From Bacteroidota bacterium (GTDB taxonomy: Bacteria > Bacteroidota > Bacteroidia > Chitinophagales > Saprospiraceae), in the NCBI GenBank assembly GCA_017858735.1, contig JAFMBH010000032.1, positions 1 through 38,813 of the forward strand: a stretch of 38,813 nucleotides of DNA, in the 5' to 3' direction. Under the pieces are notes generated by a model, which ran no database searches, was not told the origin of the DNA, and saw nothing but the letters and a program-made list of their open reading frames with translations. Shown here piece after piece: positions 1 to 10,500 of the stretch. The position numbers were made by a program, and so were the translations under genes. Position 1 is the stretch's first letter. Each line of letters starts with the position of its first letter.

Positions 1-2
1 TG

Positions 3-194
3 GTCACTCACATCATTAACGGAGATACCGTTTTGAGATATACCAACCCACAAATAGGTGGTGGCGTGGCCAATAATTACGATCCAGAAATAAAAATAGA
101 TGGTAAATTGCTCGACAGCGGGTTCATCGCGCTACAAAGTGAGGGACAACCCATTGATTTCCGCAATATAAGGATAAGGAGACTGAATAGGTAG
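3..194 (+). CDS. 3-keto-disaccharide hydrolase (DUF1080) domain protein, C-terminal fragment
   Basis: Only the last 63 codons lie in the window; the gene enters from the left edge in frame 3 and stops with TAG at 192-194. The visible peptide has a central Asn/Gly-rich strand region and ends with the motif GFIALQSEGQPIDFRNIRI, which is the typical closing strand of the concanavalin-like fold of the DUF1080/3-keto-disaccharide hydrolase family. Members are secreted or periplasmic enzymes acting on 3-keto-glycosides and related sugars. The N-terminus, signal peptide and any catalytic residues are outside the window, so substrate cannot be judged. It is convergent with the WD40 gene that follows (76 bp between stop codons), and I see no clear terminator hairpin in that gap. 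Confidence 0.8.
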   Translation, partial: VTHIINGDTVLRYTNPQIGGGVANNYDPEIKIDGKLLDSGFIALQSEGQPIDFRNIRIRRLNR

Positions 195-270
195 GTGTCC
201 TCCAAAAAAGAGAAGAGGTTGGTTCATTTAATAGCTTCCTTACTTTAGATTTCCAGTTTAAGGTAAAGAA

Positions 271-2946
271 TCACTCCCAGATGCCAGCCACCTTACCGTC
301 AATATCAAGTAATACCTTGATTCTGATGTTATTATCCTGTCCTGAAAGCATTAAACCAGCAACTTCCCCTTTGTCAAGGACAAACTCATACTTGTCATCC
401 GATTTTCTGACCGAATCTATGGGTATCGTTTTAACACGCATTCCGTTCATCCAAACCTCCAGAGAACTTATGTTACCCTTTCCCGGATAGATAAGGTAAC
501 GGTAATGTGTGGAATCATCAACGAGGCGGTTAATCTTCGGGAAAAAACTACAGATATCCATTTCCTGTAACTTAGGGTTGTTAAAAGTATCCCATATCAC
601 CCTTTCGACCAGTTTTGGAACATAAAGAGCCTTATTAATTTCTTTAAAATCAATACTCCCCTGTCCACAAAAGAAGGTCACCAAATTTTGTGCTTCCTTT
701 GTGCCGTCAAAGCGAAAATATTTATCGGTATATAACCAGTTTTTGTTTGGAAATTGGGAGATTCTGAATTGTAGGGCACCGGTTCTGGCGTCCCAAAAAC
801 TGGGACCATAACCATCATAAGCCATAACCTGTTGCCAGGTTTCATTCATTTTTACTTTAATCAGAGGAGCACCCCGTCCTTCCAGAGTATGTAAAAGATT
901 ACCATTTGAAACATCCCAGATATTAGCTGTTCCATCATTTACTGCCGTCAAAACCAGGCTGTCACTCTCATTAAAAATGGCGGATTCAACCCAGTCGTTG
1001 TGCTTCAGGGTATATAGCAAACCACCTGTAGAGGTATCCCATATTCTTGCCGTGTTATCATTTGAAGCAGTTACCACCAATCTACCACTCTCACTGAACC
1101 TAGCTGCGTTAACCATTCCCTTATGATTATTGAATGTATGAAGGAGTTCACCCGTTGACACATCCCAGACATACACCTTTTTGTCCCACGTTGCGGCTAC
1201 AACAAATCTGCCATGTTTATCAAAAGAAGCTAACTGTATCCTTGTGTTAAGTTTTAAAGAATGTAATAATTTTCCTGACCTGACATCCCAGATTCTAATA
1301 AAATGACCTCCGCCAATATTCGTCCTGTTTGTGCCATTTGTTGTTAAAAGAAATCTGCCACTGTCATCAAAAGAAGTGAATCTAATGTTACCTCCATGGT
1401 TTAAAGTATGTATCAGCTTACCCGATAAAGCGTCCCAAATTTTAGCAGTACCATCTATGGCTGCTGTAACCACTTGGTTTCCATATTGATTAAAAGCTAA
1501 AGCTCTAATTTCAGATGTATGTTTTAAAGTAAACAATATCTTACTACTATAAAGATTGGAAATTTTTGCAGTGCCTTTACCCGATGCAGTCACTAATTTT
1601 GAACAACCTTCATCAAAAAATACGGAAAAGACCTTTCCCTTAGTTTTTGGGGCATGCAGAATAGACGCCAGATAGGCATCAAAGATATTAAAGGTATTAT
1701 TGGTGGCAGCAGACACCACCCTTCCACCCATTTTGTCTGCATCGACAAATTTGACATCCAGATTATACTCCCCCAGCGTGTGTAACAGTTTGCCAGTAGC
1801 TACATCCCAGATTCTGGCCGTATGATCGTCAGATGCAGTCACTATTTTTGTACCGCTCTTATTAAAAGAAGCAGTATTAATACCTGCCGAATTAAAGACC
1901 ATTTTTTTATGTTTCAAAGGAAATAGTAATTTGCCGCCTGGGACATCCCAAACCTTGACGGTGAAACTATTTGAAGAGGTTACTAAGCGGGAGCCACGCT
2001 CATTGAAAGCGGCGTAGGGAAAATCATCTATTTTAAACCTGCGAAGAACCTTACCCGTGGAAGCATCCCAAATTCTGGCTAAACATTCATCCCAGGAGGT
2101 GGTAACAACATACTTGCCTGTGCCGTCAAAAGTCGCCGAACCTACCTCCGATTTGTGTTTTAACGTATGTAGTAAAGTACCTGTGGTAGCATCCCAAATC
2201 CTTACGGTTGAATCCCTGGACGCAGATACAATCCGTGTATTCTTGTAGTCAAAGGAAGCAGACTCTACCCAGTCCCGGTGTCCAATCAATTTTTTGATTT
2301 GTTTACCTGTGAATGCATCCCATATAACCAATGGTCCAAATACAGAGCAGGTTACTACCTTTTTTCCACTCCCGTCGAAGGTGGCATTCGCAATGCTTGC
2401 ACCAACTTCAATTAGGGTATGATTAAGCTCTCCAGAGGAGGCATTCCAGATTTTGACTGTTCCATCATCTGAACTAGTCAGCACAAGACTTCCATCTATA
2501 TTAAAAGAAGCAGTTTGTACATCTCGGGTATGTCCTTTTAGCAGATGCAGCAATTTGCCGGTATGAACATCCCAGATTTTGGCTGACTCTTCTCCCCCCG
2601 CGGTCACTATTCTTTCGCCTGCCTCGTCGAACATTGCCGAATATACGGAGTTATGTTTGAGCGTATGAATTAATTTACCTGTAAAGACATCCCACAATTT
2701 AGCTGTACCATCAAACATGGAAAAAGTCAGAATACGGGTTCCATTCGTGTTAAATAAGGCACCATCTACCTCATTAGTATGTCCCAATGGAATTTCTAAC
2801 CTCAAATCTGTAGTTACTTTTCCCGTTGCACGAAGAATATTAGTAGATTGAGCATCAAGTCCATAAAAAGGTAAAAATTGACATAAAATGGTTAAGGCCA
2901 ATAAAACCGACTGTTTAAAAGATTGAAAAAAGATGTTATGTAACAT
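271..2946 (-). CDS. Secreted 16-repeat WD40 beta-propeller protein with caspase-linker-like C-terminus
   Basis: The 891-residue product starts with a signal peptide (basic N-terminus, hydrophobic core, cleavage likely near residue 33). I count about 16 WD40 units of roughly 42 residues, each ending in a variant of KIWDxxTGKLLHTL, between residues 45 and 720, enough for two 7- or 8-bladed propellers. Repeats 9 and 10 are degenerate. After the repeats comes a conserved module (NWLYTDKYFRFDG, then a FFCGQGSIDF stretch and LYVPKLVERV), followed by a beta-rich tail with LEVWMNGMRV. The same order is common in Bacteroidota WD40 proteins that end in a caspase-like C14 peptidase, but no peptidase is present here. 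No T9SS sorting domain is seen, so a periplasmic or surface scaffold is likely. Its promoter region shares a palindrome with the 3584-16193 operon. The paralogue lies at 16800-19256. Confidence 0.85.
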   Translation of the reverse strand: MLHNIFFQSFKQSVLLALTILCQFLPFYGLDAQSTNILRATGKVTTDLRLEIPLGHTNEVDGALFNTNGTRILTFSMFDGTAKLWDVFTGKLIHTLKHNSVYSAMFDEAGERIVTAGGEESAKIWDVHTGKLLHLLKGHTRDVQTASFNIDGSLVLTSSDDGTVKIWNASSGELNHTLIEVGASIANATFDGSGKKVVTCSVFGPLVIWDAFTGKQIKKLIGHRDWVESASFDYKNTRIVSASRDSTVRIWDATTGTLLHTLKHKSEVGSATFDGTGKYVVTTSWDECLARIWDASTGKVLRRFKIDDFPYAAFNERGSRLVTSSNSFTVKVWDVPGGKLLFPLKHKKMVFNSAGINTASFNKSGTKIVTASDDHTARIWDVATGKLLHTLGEYNLDVKFVDADKMGGRVVSAATNNTFNIFDAYLASILHAPKTKGKVFSVFFDEGCSKLVTASGKGTAKISNLYSSKILFTLKHTSEIRALAFNQYGNQVVTAAIDGTAKIWDALSGKLIHTLNHGGNIRFTSFDDSGRFLLTTNGTNRTNIGGGHFIRIWDVRSGKLLHSLKLNTRIQLASFDKHGRFVVAATWDKKVYVWDVSTGELLHTFNNHKGMVNAARFSESGRLVVTASNDNTARIWDTSTGGLLYTLKHNDWVESAIFNESDSLVLTAVNDGTANIWDVSNGNLLHTLEGRGAPLIKVKMNETWQQVMAYDGYGPSFWDARTGALQFRISQFPNKNWLYTDKYFRFDGTKEAQNLVTFFCGQGSIDFKEINKALYVPKLVERVIWDTFNNPKLQEMDICSFFPKINRLVDDSTHYRYLIYPGKGNISSLEVWMNGMRVKTIPIDSVRKSDDKYEFVLDKGEVAGLMLSGQDNNIRIKVLLDIDGKVAGIWE

Positions 2947-3049
2947 GGGAATGATTTATGTTTATGGGATTTACTGTGATGATACCATCGGGGTGATCGC
3001 GAAATGCTCACATTTTATATCGTAAAAATAAATAGGCGTTCGAAACAAA

Positions 3050-3074
3050 CCTATACTCATAAATGAGTATTTTT
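3050..3074 (-). promoter_or_regulatory. 18-bp palindrome in a 25-bp sequence shared with 16299-16323
   Basis: The core ATACTCAT-AA-ATGAGTAT has perfect 8-bp arms (3053-3060 and 3063-3070). The 25 bp from 3050 to 3074 are identical to 16299-16323. The proximal edge is 104 bp upstream of the WD40 start codon, compared with 106 bp at the other copy. On the minus strand TAGGTTTG (3046-3053) matches the Bacteroidota -7 consensus TAnnTTTG and overlaps the palindrome edge, so the site may sit in the promoter spacer. It is interpreted as an operator or activator site; the regulator is unknown. Confidence 0.55.
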
Positions 3075-3405
3075 TTTATTATTTAAATCTCGATCTGATT
3101 TTATCAATTGTTTCAATTAAAACAATCATTAATAATGTGGTCAATATGAAACTGTGTAAAAAAGAACACACAACATTATAAAATAAAGTTAAATCAATTG
3201 ATTTTATTTCGAATAAAAATGATAACGAAACATAACGTTTTGGTAAAATTAAAACTGGCTGTATGAAATTACATAGCTAAAACTTGTTTATATTCCCCTA
3301 TAAACCATTTTTAAAAAATATGGGTAAACTAAAAGGTATAATAAAAACTTACTCCTAATTGAAAGGATTATCAAATAATTAGGGAAGCATAAGGAGCCAA
3401 ATGGA

Positions 3406-3444
3406 GGAAACGAGAAAAATACCTTGAAATTATTTCTCGCTTCC
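3406..3444. other. Stable hairpin downstream of the sprF-like gene
   Basis: The arms GGAAACGAGAAA (3406-3417) and TTTCTCGCTTCC (3433-3444) pair over 12 positions with one mismatch around a 15-nt loop. It lies 140 bp beyond the stop codon of the operon's last gene and could end or stabilise that transcript. There is no uridine tract on the minus strand, so it is not a clear intrinsic terminator. Confidence 0.35.
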
Positions 3445-3583
3445 AAAAGTTTTCAGCTTATTTTTTACATTTAAGAGAAGTTAATAAACAAAACTTAAAG
3501 TATAGTTTGATTTAACAATGAATTAAAAAAATATAATGTAACCTGTTAAATTTGAATTAAAAAAATCATATTTCAAATAAAAA

Positions 3584-4567
3584 TCAAAAGAAACTTTTAC
3601 CCGATTTATTCTTTTTTGCAGACTGTCCACCAAAGCTACCAGGAAGTTGGAATAAATAACCCAATGAAATACCGTGAGTCTGCTGCCTAAATAAGCCATT
3701 CATAGGATACACCCATTGATATCCAAATTCCAAAACATTATGGGTGATACCCAAACTTAGCATACCTGAAACACCATCTTTAAATCCCCTCCTTAAAAAC
3801 CTGAATCCTGGCATACCCCAAAATTTACTACCATTGGCCATAGTTATCCCAACGCCAAGCTGTAAATCAGCTTGTAAATCAGCATTTTCTTCACTTCTAA
3901 GCAGGATGAGTGGTTTCAACCAGAATCCATTCAAATCCTTCTCATAACTCGTCATCAGATAAACCAAAGGTCTGGATTTAGGTTCCTCAAAATGTCTAAA
4001 TAATGTTGGATTCTCCTTTCTAAGTTGGTACAAAGAAATTCCCAATGTGAAACCATCTTTAAAATAAATACTACCAAAAGAAAAATCTACAAATCCACTA
4101 TTTAAAGGTTCGTTGGTTCGTGGGTCTGTACCATCCCCTCGTACATCCATATCAATTGCATATTGACTTACTTTAAAACCTAAACCAAAAGATAGGTAGT
4201 GGTTACTTTTCTCTTCGTAATACTTATCAAATTTTATGTGGTATGCTCCATTAAATTCCACCGCATTAAAACTAGTAAAACCGTTACGATCATTAATCAG
4301 GTTCATGCCAACACCAACCCGCCCACTCAGTAATGGTGATTCAACACTTAACAGTCGAGTTGCGGGTGCATTTTTCAACCCCAGCAACTGGGACTGATAC
4401 CACAAGTTAGCACGACCCTTCAAATTAATACCAGAAAAGGAGGGATTAATTAAGTTAGGTACATGAACATAAGCTTTTTGAACATATACATCCTGTGCAG
4501 TTAGCTTAGTTCTAAAAAAACTAAAAGCAAGGAAAAATAAAAAAGTTGGTATAGTTAACTTACCCAT
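3584..4567 (-). CDS. Type IX secretion system membrane protein, PorP/SprF family
   Basis: This 327-residue protein has a signal peptide (cleavage likely after TAQ, residue 25) and then the family's hallmark N-terminal strand with NLINPSFSGIN, followed by alternating aromatic/glycine-rich strands expected of an outer-membrane beta-barrel. PorP/SprF proteins are outer-membrane partners of individual T9SS substrates; in Flavobacterium, SprF is needed to deliver the adhesin SprB. The gene lies 6 bp after the stop codon of the 3122-residue type B sorting-domain protein, the standard arrangement for such substrate/partner pairs, so it most likely serves that protein. It is the last gene of the three-gene operon. 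Length is normal for the family (about 300-340). Confidence 0.9.
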   Translation of the reverse strand: MGKLTIPTFLFFLAFSFFRTKLTAQDVYVQKAYVHVPNLINPSFSGINLKGRANLWYQSQLLGLKNAPATRLLSVESPLLSGRVGVGMNLINDRNGFTSFNAVEFNGAYHIKFDKYYEEKSNHYLSFGLGFKVSQYAIDMDVRGDGTDPRTNEPLNSGFVDFSFGSIYFKDGFTLGISLYQLRKENPTLFRHFEEPKSRPLVYLMTSYEKDLNGFWLKPLILLRSEENADLQADLQLGVGITMANGSKFWGMPGFRFLRRGFKDGVSGMLSLGITHNVLEFGYQWVYPMNGLFRQQTHGISLGYLFQLPGSFGGQSAKKNKSGKSFF

Positions 4568-4573
4568 ATTGCT

Positions 4574-7500
4574 TTATCTTAAAAGTGTAAAATGCCCTAA
4601 TTGATTTTCCTTTCCTTCGGAAGTGGGATATTTGATAATAAACCAATAGTCACCTGAAGGTAGGGCTAGTCCATTATCACGGCCGTCCCAACCTTCAGTT
4701 GCAGACATTTCATGGATTTTTATCCCTTCCCTGTCAAAAATTATAATCCCTACCTCAGGTCTATCCATCAGCTCCGGAATTCCCCAAAAGTCATTTATCC
4801 CATCACCATTAGGCGTAAACACCTTCATAGTGGCTATTTGTTCCGATAAACCCTCAATAGGCAGGGAAACGATACAGGATTTACCTCCTAGCTCAATATT
4901 AAAAGAAACAGTACCTGCTTGGAGTGCAGTCCCGGTTAGGTTAAATTTCAAAGAACCATTCCCATTCTTTAACTCCTTATCTAATAAGTATATAATCATA
5001 CCCGTTATACCTTTACTTTTTAGGGTGTCAAATGAAATCAACTCCCCATTCCCCTTTAGGTAAGGTAAATCTACCGACCCCTTATATTCGACCCCTTGCC
5101 TTCCAGTTTCCGGTTTAATCTTAACTCCAGAACATACCAAAGAATCAAACCATTTGGCCGAATAATCAAAAACCTCACTTTCATTCCAGCAACCAAGACT
5201 ATCCTGCGCCCTCAAATGATATTTTCCATAAGTTGATAGAAATAGGGATTGTCTTAAACTATCCTTAATCAACGTATTCCCGGTGTACCACGTATATTTT
5301 ATGTATCCCTTAAGCGTATCAATATTAGTTAAAACATTTCCATCTAACCTTAATTTAGGTTTAATTATACCCGATTTAACTGATAATGACACTAATCCTG
5401 TTTTTAAACTACATCCACCCATACCAATAATTTCGCCTTGGAATTCTGCAGTATCTCTCTTCAGAATCAAAAAGGACAAAGTATCTCCAGGCATTAACCT
5501 ATTATTTCTATACCACTGATATTTTAATCCATCGCCTATCATTTTCAAAGTATCATTCACACAAAACACCTGATTATCTTTTGCATTCAACTCAGCTAAT
5601 GATGGAGGATTTGAAATATTTATTGAATAAGTGATGGAATCCGTGCATTTATCATTATAAATCGATAAAACCCTACCCATAAAAGAACCCGGCATATTAA
5701 AAGAACCGTTCCATACTGAATCAATTTGGTCCACTTTCTTATCGATGATCCATTTAAATTTTGGAAGGCCTGAGTTTCCTGATTTAACTTTAAAAATAAC
5801 ACTATCTCCAACGCATAGGGTGGAATCCATCATTGTAATAATAGGTTTGGCGGTAGAAATAATTTTAAGCTGGACACTATCTTTTAGAAAAATTTCATTT
5901 TTATTTTTAATATCCTGAATTTTTATTAATGAAAACACAGTATTCGATTTAATACCAAATAAAGGAATTTTTTGAATCTGACCATTCAATACAAGTGTCC
6001 TTTCTGAGGGTTCATTAGAAATTTTATAGTGCAGAATATCATCTTTACTTCCTTTTACATATACATGTGAAGAATCATTGAAACAGACGAGAGAATCAAA
6101 TGAATGAATCTTAGCAAAGGCGTTTTGCATGTTATCATTCTCTTTAAAAGTGACTGTTAATTCGGGACTAATTTTCTGTCCTTCAATATTATTTGCACTA
6201 TCTCTGGCTATTGAATAGAAACTATAGGTAGAATTAAGCTTTCCAGAAAACACCAAAGATGTATCTGAAGTTGAAGAAACAAGTGGAGAGAAATTACCGC
6301 CATTAATATTTGCGAAAACATCATAAAACATTATTCCGGATCCTAAATCCTTTCCAGACCAATTAATTACAATGGTTGAATCGTTAATAAATTTAGAAAC
6401 AACAGAATCCACCCTACTTGTGGGCTGAATATTATCTGATTTATTAATCCATTCATTAGTTATAATTGGCTCATTAGTATCAAAGTATATATAAGCCTTG
6501 TTTTTAATTTCTGAACCATTTTGAATGCTGTTTTTTGCTTTTATAGAATACATTACAGCGCCTTCCCCTTGAGGAGTTTCTTTATTAGGAGGTAAGAAAC
6601 CTGCAGTTGGGTTTAAAGTTGAAGATAATAAAGTTAATGGATCAATGGAGTTGAATTCCCATTTTACAATACCACTTTGTTCATCAAGTGTAATTTTGAT
6701 TCGAACAATGATATCATTCTTCGGCCTTAAGTCTACATCTGTCTCATAAGATTTTAAACCTCTGGGTATGTAGATAATAGAATCCCCAATACTAAAAAAA
6801 CCAAGTTGAAATGTACTTAAATCAAAAACATTTAAGTCTAGGGTATCCAATATAAGAACCGTTTGTGCTGCAGCTGTAGCCGTGTCAACATTCTCAAACC
6901 TTATAATATAGGGCAATAACCTTCCATTCGTATTCAGGTAATTTTTACTTCCTATTCCAATAGGACCTAGTTTATCATTAGGATCAAAAGAGGCAACAGT
7001 AGTGACTGAATCCTTTGGTTCTGGCGGATCTTTAACAGGATCCTCATCATCTCCATCATCCTCTTTTGGTGGACATGGTGGATCAGTGGACAATCGATTA
7101 GGATTACAAGGAGTCTTAAAGGATATCACTTGTCCGTACACTGGTTCTCCTGTGCAAGGTGTAGAATAAGCTCTGACATAATACTTGGTATTTTCAGCTA
7201 AACTTAAATCTTCACTAAATGGTTCTCCTCTTGAGTCAGAAAAAGAGGTAGACCACGCTTTGACACTCCTGGCTTCAGTACCCAATTTTGGATCTGAATC
7301 AAACGAAGAAAATAAGAAACCTTTTCCACAAGAAGCACTTGTAGTTTCAGGATTTTTATTTATGAGTAATCCTTTTACATGTGCAGAATTATACTTTATA
7401 TTTTCAACACCTATGGTCGAAACTAATGGTACATCAAGTTTTGTATGAAAATCTCGCTCAGTTCCGTAAGTAGTACCTACATTATTGGTTGCAAAAGCTC

Positions 7501-10500
7501 TCACATAGTAGGTTTCGTTTGGTTCTAAATCAAGCATAGTGTGGCTGAAAGTTCCCTCACTTTTTTCAAAGACCCCAAGATTAATTATATTAGCCCCTTC
7601 TGTTTCCAGTGTTAGAATACCTGTCCTTTTTTTCCATACAAAACCATGTGATGTGATATTACAACCAGCATTATCACTAATAATGCCTCCTGCTAGGATA
7701 GAATTTGTTTTAAAGGGATTTTGTGCCAAACCATTTGTTATTACTTTAGGCTTATCATCAGGAAAACAACTACAAATAGCAATACATTTGCTCGGCTCAC
7801 AATTATCCTTTATTTTTCTATTTTTGTTTTCATCTAAAGATGATTGCGTAATGGTTTGAGTTATTTCTCCAAGTAAGTCCCTTATCACTTCCGCGCTCAA
7901 TTTTATTCCTTTTGCTAGCTCACCAAGTTTAAGTGTAGTACATTCAAGAACTTTTAGGACTGTAATAATATTAGAGTACACATTTGGTGAATCATTCCTT
8001 AAACCTCCAGTGCCAAGGGCCTGACCGGCGTTAAAGGCCTGAAGAACACAATCTGCAACAGTTATAGCCACACCATATCCAGCTGTTGATGGAAATAATA
8101 ATAAAAAAGTTTTGGAAGTTGTTAAAATTTCCCAAAAACATTCTTTAGTAAAAGGTTTTATAGCAGAACCAAAATAAGCTCCAGAAAACCAAGTTTGCAT
8201 CTTAAAAGAACCTGCTGATTTTAATCTAACTCTGAACGATAGAGAATTTACTGAATTTATAGGAATGGTATGAAAGTAAAGGCTGTAAACCTTTACTCTT
8301 GTTTTAATATCAAAAAATGAATCTAAAATTATTGGTTCAGCCATTAATTTAATAATCGAATCTCTATTGAATTCCTTAGTTTCAAGAGACGCAAAATATT
8401 CTTTTTCGATTTCTGAAAGCTGAAAATCTAATTCTACTTCTGCATTATCTGACACAGCAAAATAAAAGGGAACACCGTGTGCATCAATATTGCCTTCATT
8501 TCCATAAAAGATGTTAAAGGTTTGCCATTGACCTAGTCTAATCCTGTCAAAACCCACTATATTAGACCAAAGTTTAGTCCTGGAACCTTTTTCCACCAAA
8601 AATCCATTTTTTACTATAATAGTTGTATCGTTAGGAATTTGTACATGCAAATCCCAGGCTCCTTCCTGTAAACCCCTTAAATCAAAATTTCCTGATATGC
8701 GAATATCATCATGAATAACGACATCAGAAAGTAATATATCTGGGTTGCCGAGCCGTTTCAATAGTACAGATGTACCTTCAGAAAACCCATTTCCAAATAA
8801 TTCAAAAGATATTAAACCTGTATTACCAGCGCTTTTTGGATTAAAATCATCTATTTCAGAGGAGAAAATTTTAGTGTCATACTTTAAATATGCCAATCCG
8901 CCAACACTGGTTTGATTAATTCGAGATATAGATCCACCAAGATATAGAGTACTTTCTAAGGGGAATATAGTATTTATACCTCCAGTAATGACAGGAAATG
9001 AAAGGTTAGGAATTCCCGTATTTGCATTAAAGGTGGCAAATCCATTTGATGTTTGACCTCCAGCTTGAGAAAAATTACCCGCCACATAAACATTTTTGCC
9101 ATAGGCTGAAATGGCACTTACATTACCATTTATAACAGGTTTCCAATTCCTTATTCCTCCATTCTTATAAATTGAAGCTATATTTGACCTTTGCTGATTA
9201 AAGACTTCATAAAAAGAGCCTCCTATGTAAATACTAGAACCTGTGATTGCCAGCGCATCTACTCTTGTCCCTTTTATATTAGGATTCCAAGCGGTTAATT
9301 TATTATCTGACAATTTAAATTGAGCTAAATAATTTCTATCCTGATTTGATGCTCTGGTAAATGACCCAATTACGTAGATTGAACTATCTGAAACAACTAT
9401 TTTATTAACAGAGTTATTTAAATTTGGATTCCAATTAATAGCGATTCCTGTATTTAAATTTATCGCTGCAAGGTTATTACTTGTAAAATCACCAACCTTA
9501 GAAAATCCGCCTCCAACATATATTAAATTACCTGAATTAGCTATAGATTTTACACTTCCATTTATGTTAGGATTCCAGATACTTGCATTTCCAATTATTT
9601 TATCAATTTGAGAAATATTATTTCTAGGTTGTCCCCCGATGGAGGAAAAAGAACCTCCAACAAATATTTTATCTGGATAGACCATTAAAGTATTTACAAC
9701 ACCATTTGGATTAGGATTCCAGCTATTAAGAACTTCGGTATTTTTCTTTACAGATAAAAGATTATTTCTTTTTGCGGAGTTGATAAGAGTGAAACTACCA
9801 GCTGCATACAGTTGATTTTTTATTACATTAATACCGTAAACAGGTAAATTGGGATTAGGATTCCATTCATTTAATTTTGCACTTATAACATTAAGTGATG
9901 CCAGATAATTCCTGTCCTGATCGCCTACCTTTGTGAATTCTCCTCCAATAAATAAGTTATCGCCTATAAGCCTGATGGCGTGTACAGTACCATTAACGTT
10001 AGGATTCCAAGTGGTAGCATTACCTGAATTTAAATTTATTTCTGCAAGATTGTTCCTAGATTGGCCGCCTACAGAACCAAAATTACCCCCAATAAATGCT
10101 TTATCTCTATTTAATTCAACACTATATACAAGCGAACTACTTTTTATATCTAAGTTGGTTATTCGACCTGAAGTTTTGGAAATAGCCATAAAATAATTCC
10201 TATTCTCTGCATGAACGCGTGAAAAAACACCTCCAATTAATAATTTACTTCCATTATTAGTAACTGTATAGGTATGGTAATTTAAATTTGGATTCCATTC
10301 ATTTGATTTTGCCGATAAAACATCAATAGCTGCCAGATAATTCCTGTCCTGACCCCCTATTTTTGTGAATTCACCCCCAGCATAAATAGTATTCCCAACA
10401 AGTCGAGTGGTATGAACCGTACCATTGGCATTTGGATTCCATGTAGTTGCATTCCCAGTAGATAAATTTATTTCAGCCAAACTATTCCTTGGCTGACCCC

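Larger units (their letters stand above)
2947..3583. other. AT-rich intergenic region, 637 bp
   Basis: No plausible gene is seen on either strand. It holds the candidate promoter and palindromic site for the WD40 gene on its left side (3046-3074) and a stable hairpin at 3406-3444 towards the end of the operon on its right. The rest is very AT-rich. Confidence 0.6.

Noticed and set aside
3053-3077. Palindrome plus T-run as a plus-strand intrinsic terminator
   Set aside because: The stem is short and AT-rich, no plus-strand gene precedes it, and the identical copy at 16302 has only four Ts; matched position upstream of two minus-strand genes favours a regulatory site.
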